Positions 14,363 through 22,607 of a stretch of 24,300 bases of DNA are shown in pieces. Numbering within the stretch: the first letter of the stretch is position 1; each line of letters opens with the position of its first letter. The stretch spans positions 1 to 24,300 of the forward strand of contig JACOTK010000092.1 of NCBI GenBank assembly GCA_016178435.1, given 5' to 3'. Made by a program: the position numbers and the translations under genes. The stretch is from Actinomycetota bacterium. GTDB taxonomy: Bacteria > Actinomycetota > Acidimicrobiia > Acidimicrobiales > CADCSY01. The notes beneath the pieces were generated by a model. That model made no database searches and was not told the DNA's origin. It worked only from the letters and a program-made list of their open reading frames with translations.

Positions 14363-15948
14363 CGCCCCCCGCTCGGGGCCGCCTCCACACGCTGCTCGAG
14401 GTTATGCCGGTGGAGTTCCTCCAGGCCGCCTCGGCCACCCTGGTGTTCATCTCGTTGACCCTGCTGCTTCTCGCTCGGGGTTTGCGACGAGGTCACCGCC
14501 TGGCGTGGCTCGCCACGATTGGCTTTCTGGGTCTCTCGATGGTGTTGCACCTGGTGAAGGGCGGTGATGTCGAAGAGGCGGCGGTTGCCGCGCTCATCGC
14601 CGGATGGCTCATCTCCAAGAGAGACGACTTCCCCGTCCAGCCGGCTTCGGGAACCGTTCGACGCGGCGCCGTCTTCAGCGCCATCGTTGCGGCAGTAGCC
14701 GTCGTCCTGTCGTTCATCCTGGTCGAGTTCGTTGGCGCACATCGACGCCCGGGTGTCGACACGTCGGTTCGTTCGCTCGCCGGGCGACTTGTCGGGCACC
14801 AGGTTCTGCCACTTCCGGGAAGCGCACCATTTGTGACCCCGGCGCTGACCGCAACCGGTATCGGCGTCGTCGTGGTGGTGATCTGGTGGCTGCTCGGCCC
14901 TCGCCGGCCGCACCGACCCTCCGAGATCGAGCACCAGGTCAGCGGGCGACGGGCTCGGCGCATCGTCGACCAGTACGGCGGCGACACCCTCACCTATTTT
15001 TCCTTGCGTGATGACAAAGACTGGTTCTTCACCGGATCGTCGGTCGTTGCCTATTCATTGCGCAACGGCGTGTGTCTCGTCTCGCCCGACCCGATCGGGC
15101 CGTCTCACGAGTGGGCTGACACCTGGGCCGAGTTCCGGGCCTTTGCCGATCGCCAGGGTTGGGCCGTCACCGTGGTCGGCGCACAGCCCGGCTGGCTCCC
15201 GGTCTACGAGGCAGCGGGCATGCAGCCCATCTACATGGGCGACGAGGCCATCGTCGATTGCCAGGCGTTCAGCCTCCAGGGCGGCACCATGAAATCGCTG
15301 CGTGGCGCGTACAACCGGGTGAAGAAGGCCGGCTACAGCACCGTTTTCCTCGACCCTGCCCATGTCGAGCCGGAGATGAAACAGGCACTGTTGGAGCTGA
15401 TGGTCGAGACCCGTCATGGGGAGGCCGAACGCGGTTTCTCGATGACCCTGTCCCGAATCTTCGATCCGAGGGACACCGGGCTGATGCTGTCGGTCGTGCT
15501 GGACCCCGACGGCAGCCCGGCCGCATTTTGCCAGTGGGTTCCCGCCACCGACATCGACGGATGGTCGCTCGACATGATGCGGCGGCGCGCCGACCCCAAC
15601 CTCACGAACGGCGTCACCGACTTCGCCGTGATCGAGACGATCGAGCACGTGAAGGCCGCTCATCAGTGGGGGGTTTGCCTCAATTTCGCAGTGATGCGTG
15701 CCGTCGTGGCCGGTGAGCTCGAGGGTGGCTTCTACAACCTGCAGCGCCGTGTCCTCCACAAGTTCAGCAAGACCATGCAAATCGAGTCGCTCTGGCGTTA
15801 CAACGAGAAGTTTCGGCCTTACTGGAGAGCTCGTTACGTGGTCCTCGATGCGGTCGAGAATGCCCCTGCGGCGAGCTTCGCCATCGCGGACGCCGAGGCG
15901 ATTTGGGAGTTGCCGGTCATCGGTCGTTTCCTCGGACGATCCCGGTGA
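14239..15948 (+). CDS. DUF2156 / lysylphosphatidylglycerol synthase-like protein
   Basis: 569 residues from ATG 14239; GTG 14257 is an alternative. Hydrophobic segments lie at about 25-43, 58-80, 88-106, 113-125, 143-166 and 203-220. The cytosolic C-terminal domain (about 230-560) follows: LTYFSLRDDKDWFFTGSSVVAYSLRNGVCLVSPDPIGP (251-288), WAVTVVGAQPGWLPVYEAAGM and LRGAYNRVKKAGY. It continues with EAERGFSM and EGGFYNLQRRVLHKFSKTMQIESLWRYNEKFRPYWRARY, which matches the GNAT-like domain of MprF/LPG synthases. Those enzymes transfer an aminoacyl group from a tRNA to phosphatidylglycerol, lowering surface charge. The substrate here is unproven. It overlaps the metallophosphatase by 124 bases in another frame. 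The first membrane helix (25-43) lies inside that overlap, which argues that the early start is real. Confidence 0.9.
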   Translation: MGSSWPVDHTVFRSAARRDQHRKTAAALVLVVAAIGVLSAVTPPARGRLHTLLEVMPVEFLQAASATLVFISLTLLLLARGLRRGHRLAWLATIGFLGLSMVLHLVKGGDVEEAAVAALIAGWLISKRDDFPVQPASGTVRRGAVFSAIVAAVAVVLSFILVEFVGAHRRPGVDTSVRSLAGRLVGHQVLPLPGSAPFVTPALTATGIGVVVVVIWWLLGPRRPHRPSEIEHQVSGRRARRIVDQYGGDTLTYFSLRDDKDWFFTGSSVVAYSLRNGVCLVSPDPIGPSHEWADTWAEFRAFADRQGWAVTVVGAQPGWLPVYEAAGMQPIYMGDEAIVDCQAFSLQGGTMKSLRGAYNRVKKAGYSTVFLDPAHVEPEMKQALLELMVETRHGEAERGFSMTLSRIFDPRDTGLMLSVVLDPDGSPAAFCQWVPATDIDGWSLDMMRRRADPNLTNGVTDFAVIETIEHVKAAHQWGVCLNFAVMRAVVAGELEGGFYNLQRRVLHKFSKTMQIESLWRYNEKFRPYWRARYVVLDAVENAPAASFAIADAEAIWELPVIGRFLGRSR

Positions 15949-15961
15949 CGGTCGTCAAGCG

Positions 15962-16297
15962 AACGACCTTGACCCCGATCGTCTCGGCGACGAGGAACTC
16001 GCCGTTCCACACCTCATCGACAGCGAAGTGACCAACGTCCTTCGGCGTCTCGTCGTCCAGAAGATCCTGACCGAGAAGCAAGGCACGTCCGCGTTGGACG
16101 GTTTCACTCGCCTGGCCTTGACCCGGTTCCCCGCCGACTGGCTTCGACCGAGAATGTGGGCACTTCGGCGCAATTTCAGCGCGTACGACGCCACCTACGT
16201 CGCCCTCGCCGAGATGACCGGCGTGACGGCCCTGCTCACGACCGACACCCGACTGGCCAACGCACCAGACATCATCTGCCCGATCGAATTGCTCTGA
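15962..16297 (+). pseudogene. VapC-type PIN-domain toxin remnant, N-terminus lost
   Basis: From about 15986 the frame reads LGDEELAVPHLIDSEVTNVLRRLV, then PRMWALRRNFSAYDATYVALAEMTG, then LLTTDTRLANAP, ending at TGA 16295-16297. These are the second half of the first PIN helix region, the central motif and the C-terminal motif of VapC RNases; the acidic residues in DSE, YDA and TTD are kept. The usual start with the first catalytic Asp (about 25 residues) is missing; upstream the frame merges into antisense-like sequence overlapping the end of the DUF2156 gene. The only in-frame start nearby is GTG 16028, inside the domain. No vapB antitoxin is present. It is almost certainly inactive. Confidence 0.75.
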
Positions 16298-16396
16298 TCA
16301 CCACGCCGCGCCGCAGGTCGATCAGACTCCCGGCCATCCAGCGAACTCCGACCGAACCAACCCCACGGATCAGACCACAAGTTCGCGGTCCATACC

Positions 16397-17884
16397 CTAT
16401 CGCCGAGCCAGATCTTGGGGTGTCCAGAACCCGGGCCGGGGGTCGTCGGTGAAGCCCCCTGTTGCATAACGCCCGAGCCGATCGAGGCTGTCGCCGGAGA
16501 GCATCTCGATCGCATCGAAGAAGGCATCGGGGCCGGCAGCACGCAGTGCGGTGTCGCCCTCGCTCGGCCGTTTCGGCAGGTGGCTCGTCAGGAACACGAG
16601 CGGAACCCTTTCCTTGCCGTTGCGTCCGAGTGAATCCCTCAATGCGTAGGCCCTTCCGAGCGACTTCCAGACGGTGTCCATCCGCAACAGGCCACCTCGA
16701 TGACTGGTGAACGCTCCCGACACGTCGAAGAACCATGTGGAGCCGCTGGCGTCCTTCGCCACGAAGTTCACCGTGACCCCTGTCTTCCTGACGCGCTGGT
16801 TCTGCTCCTCGATCGTGAAACCTGCCTCGGTCAGCACCTGTTCGGCAAGTCTTCGGGCGGCTTTGCCCTCCTTGGTTGCGCGACGCTGAAAGTTGTCACG
16901 GTCGTCCATCTCGACCAACGGCATCTGCAGTGTCGGCCGGAGTCGTCCGGACTCCGATGCGGGTGACGTTGGGACAGGGGCTTTGGCGACGCGTCCTCGG
17001 GCGATGTCGACATAGCTCGGGTCGAGGTCGTAGCCCACGTAGCGACGCCCGAGGCGGGCCGCAGCGACCAGGGCGGAGCCGCTGCCCATGAAGGGGTCGA
17101 GCACCAGGTCGTCCTTGAACGTGTAGAGGCGGATCAGTTGTTCGGGGAGCTCCACGGGGAACGGCGCAGGGTGCCCGACCCGCTTGGCGCTCTCGGGCGG
17201 AATCGACCAGACGTCCAAGGTGAGCGCCATGAAGTCCTCGGTCATCAGCGTGCTCTCGTGCGGGAGACCCTCCGCCGCGCGCTGCTTCACCGATCGAGCC
17301 CGGTTGAAGCGCCCCTTGCTTGCCACGATCACCCGCTCGCTGATGTCGCGCAGCACGGGGTTGGCCGCGCTTCGAAATGATCCCCATGCGCACGAGCCGT
17401 TGGCGCCCTCGCCCTTCTGCCAGATCAACTCACCGCGCAGCAACAGACCGAGGTCGTGCTCGAGGATTCGGATGACGTCCGCCGAGAGGCTGCGGTAGGG
17501 CTTTCGGCCGAGGTTGGCGACATTGACGGCGATCCGACCGCCCGGCTCGAGCTTGCGAACGCACTCGGCAAAGACCTCGCTCAGCATCTCGAGGTACTCC
17601 AGATACGAGGACGGAACCCCCTCGCGTTCGAGCTCCTCCTCGTACTGCTTGCCCGCGAAGTAGGGCGGGGAGGTCACCACCAGGGCCACCGACCCATCGG
17701 CGATTCGGTCCATGTTCCGGGCATCCCCGCAGACGAACGGCTCGGCCACGTCGAGGGGTTGGGGAACCTGTTGGTCGTCGGAGAGCTCGGGGGGCCGAAA
17801 GCGATCGTAGAAGGGCGTCGAGTCATGGCTCTCACGGGCGCCGACGCCGAAGTTGGACGTGGTGGTCCTGCGACGCTCCTTCAT
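16397..17884 (-). CDS. Beta-class site-specific DNA methyltransferase with extra C-terminal domain
   Basis: 495 residues from ATG 17884, chosen because GGGGAAGG lies just upstream; an earlier in-frame start exists at 17914. Motif IV is TSPPY (71-75) and precedes motif I DPFMGSG (263-269), the order of the beta class that makes N4-cytosine or N6-adenine marks. Other family segments are FVCGDARNMDRIADGSVALVV (50-70), KLEPGGRIAVNVANLGR (111-127) and HPAPFPVELPEQLIRLY (238-254). After the catalytic domain (to about 300) comes a separate region (about 340-470): LAEQVLTEAGFTIEEQ, VTVNFVAKDASGSTWFFDVSGAF, DTVWKSLGRAYALRD and VPLVFLTSHLP. Its strand-helix layout resembles a PD-(D/E)XK nuclease fold, although the signature acidic-Lys pair is not clear. 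No separate restriction gene is adjacent. It could be an orphan methyltransferase or a single-chain modification/restriction protein. Confidence 0.9.
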   Translation of the reverse strand: MKERRRTTTSNFGVGARESHDSTPFYDRFRPPELSDDQQVPQPLDVAEPFVCGDARNMDRIADGSVALVVTSPPYFAGKQYEEELEREGVPSSYLEYLEMLSEVFAECVRKLEPGGRIAVNVANLGRKPYRSLSADVIRILEHDLGLLLRGELIWQKGEGANGSCAWGSFRSAANPVLRDISERVIVASKGRFNRARSVKQRAAEGLPHESTLMTEDFMALTLDVWSIPPESAKRVGHPAPFPVELPEQLIRLYTFKDDLVLDPFMGSGSALVAAARLGRRYVGYDLDPSYVDIARGRVAKAPVPTSPASESGRLRPTLQMPLVEMDDRDNFQRRATKEGKAARRLAEQVLTEAGFTIEEQNQRVRKTGVTVNFVAKDASGSTWFFDVSGAFTSHRGGLLRMDTVWKSLGRAYALRDSLGRNGKERVPLVFLTSHLPKRPSEGDTALRAAGPDAFFDAIEMLSGDSLDRLGRYATGGFTDDPRPGFWTPQDLARR

Positions 17885-18067
17885 CGGCCCTTCCCCTTGT
17901 CGACTCGGCGACATGCTATCCGGCTCTTCCGCATTGATCGAACATGCGCGCGACCCACCGACAATGGCCGAAGCGGCCCTCCGGGTCAGCCGGATTCGGT
18001 GTGCCTGACGAGTTCGAACAGATCCCCCGGCCCTGCGGTGGGCGATGCCCGCCTCGAATGGAGGGAC

Positions 18068-18988
18068 TCAGATCGTCTTTGTCGCGAGGAGGAGCGCGGT
18101 GAGCCCGGCGATCCCGAGCCGATACCAGCCGAACACCCGGAGGGAGTGCCTCTCGAGGTACGTGATCATCCACTTCACGGACATGAACGCGGCGGCGCCG
18201 GCCACGACGATCCCGATGACCGGGTTCATGACCCCGAACTGATCGACAAGCGTGCTGCCGTTCTTCAGCAACTCGTAGGCGGTGGCGGCCGAGAGGGTCA
18301 GGAATCCGAGGAGGAACGAGAACTCGACTGCAGCGGTGAGTCCGACACCCAGGGACAACGCGGCGACGATGGTGACCAGCGAACGGCTCGTTCCCGGCCA
18401 CAGGGCCAGTACCTGGGCGGCCCCGATGCCGAGAGCGACGGTCCAGGGGATCGACCCAAGTGAGCTGAATCGCACACGCAACCCGGACTGTCGGGCCGCG
18501 AAGAAGAGGATGAGCACGCCCCAGGACGCCCACGACACCACGACGGGCCAGGGTTTGAGCAGGTGTTCCTTGATCGGATCCTCGAAGGCGAGCGCGACGA
18601 GGACCGACGGGATGAAGGCAAGCGCCAGCGAGAGCACGAGATTCCGACCCTCGACACTTCGTCCGGCAAGGCCTTGGATCATCAGCGCGAAACGCTTGCG
18701 GAAGATGCCGAGCACCGCGAGGATCGCCCCGATCTGGATGACGACCGTGTAGCTGTCGGTGGCGTCCTTCTCGCTCGGCGTCTGCCCGAGATCGAGCGCT
18801 TTCTCGGTGATGAGGAGATGGCCCGTGGAGCTGATCGGCAGGTACTCGGTCACGCCCTCGACGATGCCGAGCACGACGGCCTGGGGCGTCGTCAGCGATG
18901 TCAGCTTCCCGGGGTGGGGAACGGCGCTGAACCCGGCGAGAACAAGGACACCCAGAAGGGCGAGCAGGCCTCGTTTGCGGTGACTCAT
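18068..18988 (-). CDS. uppP: Undecaprenyl-diphosphatase UppP (BacA family)
   Basis: 306 residues from ATG 18988, with GGGAG seven bases upstream. UppP removes a phosphate from undecaprenyl pyrophosphate at the membrane, recycling the lipid carrier for cell-wall synthesis and giving bacitracin tolerance. The first active-site motif GIVEGVTEYLPISSTGHLLI (41-60) is complete. The second reads WPGTSRSLVTI (197-207), with Leu where PGTSRSG is usual. About eight membrane segments and an overall BacA layout are visible. The N-terminus has an additional hydrophobic segment (7-22) ahead of the family start, which may act as an uncleaved signal or an extra helix. It is divergent from pyrE, with 110 bases between their starts. 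Confidence 0.94.
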   Translation of the reverse strand: MSHRKRGLLALLGVLVLAGFSAVPHPGKLTSLTTPQAVVLGIVEGVTEYLPISSTGHLLITEKALDLGQTPSEKDATDSYTVVIQIGAILAVLGIFRKRFALMIQGLAGRSVEGRNLVLSLALAFIPSVLVALAFEDPIKEHLLKPWPVVVSWASWGVLILFFAARQSGLRVRFSSLGSIPWTVALGIGAAQVLALWPGTSRSLVTIVAALSLGVGLTAAVEFSFLLGFLTLSAATAYELLKNGSTLVDQFGVMNPVIGIVVAGAAAFMSVKWMITYLERHSLRVFGWYRLGIAGLTALLLATKTI

Positions 18989-19098
18989 GTGGGTGCTCCC
19001 AATCGGGCTCACGGCGGCAATCAGTGCAAGCTACCGCGGAGACCGACAATCCCGAAGTCGGGCTTCTGGGTCGAGATCAGCCGTGTCAAGATGAGGCC

Positions 19099-19656
19099 GT
19101 GAACGAGAAGCGCAAAGCTCTCCTGGACATCGTGGTCGCCGGTGGTCTGACCCACTTCGACGAGCCGGTCGAGCTGGCTTCGGGCGAGTTGAGCCGGGAT
19201 TTCATCGACGCCAAGCATGCGCTTGCCCGTGGGTCCGATCTGCGTCTTGCGTGCGAGGTGATCGCCGACATCGCGGCTGAGGCAGGGGTGAGCTTCGACG
19301 CGGTCGGAGGACTCACCCTGGGCGCCGACCAGTTTGCCCACGGTGTCGCGATGGTCACGGGCGCGCGGTGGTTCGTCATTCGCAAGCAACCGAAGGGGCG
19401 TGGCACGGACAAGTGGGTCGAGGGCGCCGCCCTCGGACCAGGAGTGCGGGTGCTGCTGGTCGATGACGTCATCACGACGGGGGGCTCGATCCGGCTCGCC
19501 TGCGAACGGGTGCGTGCCGAAGGGGCCGAGGTCGTGCTCGCGACCACGCTGGTCGACCGTGGTGACATCGCGGCTCGGTACTTCGATGAGGCAGGCGTGG
19601 TCTACCGGCCGGTGTTCACCTATCACGATCTCGCCATCGTGCCCGTGGGCGGATGA
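19099..19656 (+). CDS. pyrE: Orotate phosphoribosyltransferase
   Basis: 185 residues from GTG 19099; the open frame back to 19024 overlaps the upstream region without family resemblance, and GAGG lies two bases before the GTG. PyrE joins orotate to PRPP in pyrimidine synthesis. Evidence includes the PRPP-binding signature VLLVDDVITTGGS (118-130), the RKQPKGRGTDKWVEGA loop (95-110), which corresponds to the catalytic Lys/His loop of OPRTases, and VGGLTLGADQFAHGVA (69-84). Position 101 is Arg and the usual catalytic His of KxHG is replaced (KGRGT), a mild deviation. Length is in the family range. The gene is convergent with the GGDEF gene; only eight bases separate their stops. Confidence 0.9.
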   Translation: MNEKRKALLDIVVAGGLTHFDEPVELASGELSRDFIDAKHALARGSDLRLACEVIADIAAEAGVSFDAVGGLTLGADQFAHGVAMVTGARWFVIRKQPKGRGTDKWVEGAALGPGVRVLLVDDVITTGGSIRLACERVRAEGAEVVLATTLVDRGDIAARYFDEAGVVYRPVFTYHDLAIVPVGG

Positions 19657-19664
19657 TGCGCCGG

Positions 19665-20708
19665 TCAGCCCGCCTGGTTGCCCGAGCCCTTCGCGCCGCG
19701 TGATGCGAGTGCGACGACGTTGAGGCGTCCGGCCACCATCGTTTGATCCCGCCCGGTCTCCTTGGCGAACGCAAGCGCCTCGACAGCGGCCTTGAACAGC
19801 TCGTCGCCGTCCTGCGCGGGATGATCCGGAAAGCTCACGCAACCCACGCTGGCGGTGACGGACACGGGTGACACGCCGATTCCCGTCTTGGCGGCGATCA
19901 CCGTGTTCGCGATCTGGCGCCGTACGCGTTCGGCAACGCGAACGATGTCAGGTCCCGAGGCATTGGTGGTCACCACCATGAAGGTGCCCCCCGAGCTGTG
20001 GGCAAGGACGTCGTCCCCACGCACCACCTCCTGGAGGCCCCAGGCGATGGCGGAGAGAAGTTGGTCGCCCACGACCGTTCCGTAGGTGTCGTTGACCTCC
20101 TTGAAATGGTCGAGGTCGATGGTCAACACACCGATGCGTGCCTTGGCCCGTTTGGCTCGGCTGACCTCCTCGTTGAGTCGTTGCATGCCGAGGCGATGGT
20201 TGAGCAGCCCACTCAGTGGATCGAGCGAGGCAAGCTGTTCGAGGTCCCGAAGCACCAGGCAGTGATGGACCGCGAGTGAGAGGATCTGAGAAAGGGTTGT
20301 GATCAGCTCCGATCGGTCCGGCATCGGAGCGGTGTCCTGTTGGAGCGCTTTGCGATGCGACTCGTCGTGAGGCAAATCGTGCACGAGCACGACCAGTCCG
20401 AAGCCCACGCCCTGAAAGCTCAGGGGCGCCAACATGAGCGGGAGTTGCTGCTCCGGCTCGAGGACATGCCATGTCGGCTCGGACTGGTCAACGGCCCTTG
20501 CGAGGAGGGGCGATGCGGCCATCTCGGGGGCGAAGGGCTCGCCGTGGGATGCGACCAGGTTGAGCCTGCCCGCACTGTTGACCAGCACTGCGCCCGCGCG
20601 GACGCCGGCGACGTCGACAAGCTGTGCAAGCGACATCTCGCACATGGAGCCGAGGTCCGAGGTCTGCAACAGATTGGCGGTGAACGTTCGTAGCACGCGT
20701 TCGATCAC
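19665..20708 (-). CDS. GAF-GGDEF protein with degenerate active site and intact I-site
   Basis: 347 residues from GTG 20708, chosen because GGGAG sits six bases upstream; the open frame to 20897 runs into the upstream phosphatase gene. Residues about 16-150 look like a GAF sensory domain (LAQLVDVAGVRAGAVLVNSAGRLNLVASHGE, LAPLSFQGVGFGLVVLVHD). A GGDEF domain (about 157-322) follows, starting DPLSGLLNHRLGMQRL and with DLDHFKEVNDTYGTVVGDQLL (198-218). The catalytic GGDEF is SGGTF (239-243), so the acidic residues that hold the metal and GTP are lost. The inhibitory-site Arg-x-x-Asp (RGDD, 230-233) is kept at the correct spacing. It is therefore likely to bind cyclic di-GMP (or respond to GAF ligands) rather than make it. 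Confidence 0.88.
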   Translation of the reverse strand: MIERVLRTFTANLLQTSDLGSMCEMSLAQLVDVAGVRAGAVLVNSAGRLNLVASHGEPFAPEMAASPLLARAVDQSEPTWHVLEPEQQLPLMLAPLSFQGVGFGLVVLVHDLPHDESHRKALQQDTAPMPDRSELITTLSQILSLAVHHCLVLRDLEQLASLDPLSGLLNHRLGMQRLNEEVSRAKRAKARIGVLTIDLDHFKEVNDTYGTVVGDQLLSAIAWGLQEVVRGDDVLAHSSGGTFMVVTTNASGPDIVRVAERVRRQIANTVIAAKTGIGVSPVSVTASVGCVSFPDHPAQDGDELFKAAVEALAFAKETGRDQTMVAGRLNVVALASRGAKGSGNQAG

Positions 20709-20782
20709 TTCTGACTCCCGTTGGTCCTTCCACCGTGCCCTTGTGGTGATGAATCGGCGGAAATGACGGGGAAGTTGAGTGT

Positions 20783-22417
20783 TCAGCGCACCCTGATCGC
20801 CCGGGGCCTGCCGCGCATCACCTGAAAGGCGGCCAGATCGACCACCGGACTGGTTGGGTTCGTGATGTCCCCGACGGTTCGGAAGGTGGTCTCCCATCGC
20901 TCCGGCGTCACGTCGGCGATGGCATAGCCGTGGCGCTCCCCCTCGACGAATCGGATGTGCGGGTTCGTGTGCGGCACGATGGTCTTGAGGGCGAGGTTGG
21001 AGCCCTTCGGAAAGCCCGTGGACGTGATGGAGCTGCCGACAAACTCGGTAGCGATCGGCGGCGAGCGACGACCGTCGAAGTCCACCTTGAGGTCGGCCAC
21101 CCAGTGACTGTGGATGTCACCAGTGAGCACCACGACGTCGGGGATCGCGTTGTCGGCGAGGTGGCTCAACAGCCTGCGTCGCGGTGCCGCGTAGCCGTCC
21201 CACTGATCGTGGTTCACGGTGACGCCCTCGCCCGCCTGGCGGAGCCGGCCAAGGGCCTCGGGCAGCCTGAACCGATCAGGCAGGCCACCGAGCTTCAGCT
21301 GCGCCATCATCACCTGTTGGGCCACGCCGCGCCATGCGGCGGTGCTCGTGGACAGGTTGTCCAGGAGCCACGCCTCTTGATCCGCTCCCAACATCGTGGC
21401 GTTCGGGTCGAGGGAGCCCGCGCAGTTGCCCGTGTTGTCGCCACAGGGTTGATCGCTTCGATACTGACGGGTGTCGAGCACGCTGAGGTCGAGCAGGTCT
21501 CCGAGCTGGAAGCGACGGTGGATCGGAAAGCTCCCGGCGCCCGCCTGGGCCCCACCCGGCAGGCGCACCGGCAGATGTTCGTACCAGGCCTGGTACCCGT
21601 TGGCACGACGGGCTTCGAACTCGGGGCTGGGCGGTGCCCCTGGAGGGTTGGTTCCCGCGTAGTTGTCGACAACCTCGTGGTCGTCCCAGGTGCAGATCCA
21701 CGTGAAGGCGGCATGAGCGTCTCGGAGCGCAGGGTCACCCTTGTACAGCGCGTAACGATTCCGGTAGTCGTCGAGGGTGGTGGTCTCGCCGCCGATGTGG
21801 GAGCGGTATGCGCCGGGATCGGCCGGGTACTCGTAGATGTAGTCGCCGAGGTGGAGAACGAAGTCGAGATCCTCACCGGCGAGTGCGCGGTAAGCGGCGT
21901 AGCTGCCGGCCTGGAAGTCCTGGCAGGAGACGAAGGCGAAACGGAGGTGATCAACCGAGCCGATCGGCGCGGTGCGGGCACGTCCGAGGCGACTCGTGGC
22001 GCCGAGGGCGCTGAATCGGTAGTAATAGGTGGTTGCCGGTTCGAGCCCGTCGACGTCGACGTGCACGCTGTGGGCGCTGCGGACAGCGGCGGTTGTCGTG
22101 CCCTGGCGAACGACGATGTTGAGATCGGGGTCGAGGGCGATGGTCCACGAGACCTCGACGGTCTCGGGTAGGGGGCCGCCGCCGGCAAGGGGCGAGGGGG
22201 CCAGGCGGGTCCAGAGGATGACCGCGTCGGCCAAGGGGTCGCCCGACGCAACTCCCAGTGAGAACGGTGCGGGGTCGAAGGCGACGCCCAGGGGAATGCC
22301 TGCCACCGAGTCCGGGGTGTCCGTCGTCCCGGAAGCGGCGCGGCTCATGCCGAACGGCCACAGTGCTGCCACCGCCGCTCCGCCGGCCGATGTTTGAAGA
22401 AACCTACGTCGATCCAT
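20783..22417 (-). CDS. phoD: PhoD-like alkaline phosphatase, Tat-exported
   Basis: 544 residues from ATG 22417. The N-terminus MDRRRFLQTSAGGAAVAALWPFGM is a twin-arginine signal (RRxFLQ), so the enzyme folds inside and acts outside the membrane. An N-terminal Fn3-like PhoD domain (about 45-155, ending in the TTYYYRFSALG segment) precedes the catalytic domain. Metal motifs are SCQDF (164-168), LHLGDYIYEYP (188-198), WDDHEVVDNYAG (244-255) and LTGDIHSHW (431-439). PhoD enzymes are iron/calcium-dependent phosphomonoesterases or diesterases that release phosphate from organic sources, including teichoic acids. Cys325 and Cys332 (PCGDNTGNC) may form a disulfide outside the cell. The gene is divergent from the acyl-CoA synthetase. 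I see no clear Pho box in the 190-base gap. Confidence 0.92.
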   Translation of the reverse strand: MDRRRFLQTSAGGAAVAALWPFGMSRAASGTTDTPDSVAGIPLGVAFDPAPFSLGVASGDPLADAVILWTRLAPSPLAGGGPLPETVEVSWTIALDPDLNIVVRQGTTTAAVRSAHSVHVDVDGLEPATTYYYRFSALGATSRLGRARTAPIGSVDHLRFAFVSCQDFQAGSYAAYRALAGEDLDFVLHLGDYIYEYPADPGAYRSHIGGETTTLDDYRNRYALYKGDPALRDAHAAFTWICTWDDHEVVDNYAGTNPPGAPPSPEFEARRANGYQAWYEHLPVRLPGGAQAGAGSFPIHRRFQLGDLLDLSVLDTRQYRSDQPCGDNTGNCAGSLDPNATMLGADQEAWLLDNLSTSTAAWRGVAQQVMMAQLKLGGLPDRFRLPEALGRLRQAGEGVTVNHDQWDGYAAPRRRLLSHLADNAIPDVVVLTGDIHSHWVADLKVDFDGRRSPPIATEFVGSSITSTGFPKGSNLALKTIVPHTNPHIRFVEGERHGYAIADVTPERWETTFRTVGDITNPTSPVVDLAAFQVMRGRPRAIRVR

Positions 22418-22607
22418 GAGTCCCCCTGCGTCAGGCCCAGTGCCAACCACCGGGCCTCAGTCTCTCTGAGCGGCGCCTCGACAGCAAGGAGTTGGAGAAT
22501 CTCGGCCCGATGACGTTTGCGAGGTCGGTCTCGTTCGGTCTTGCGGACCCCTTGACGGCCTGCGGTACTGTGCCTTGGGAATCGACGATGCACCCGGGGG
22601 GTCCTTC

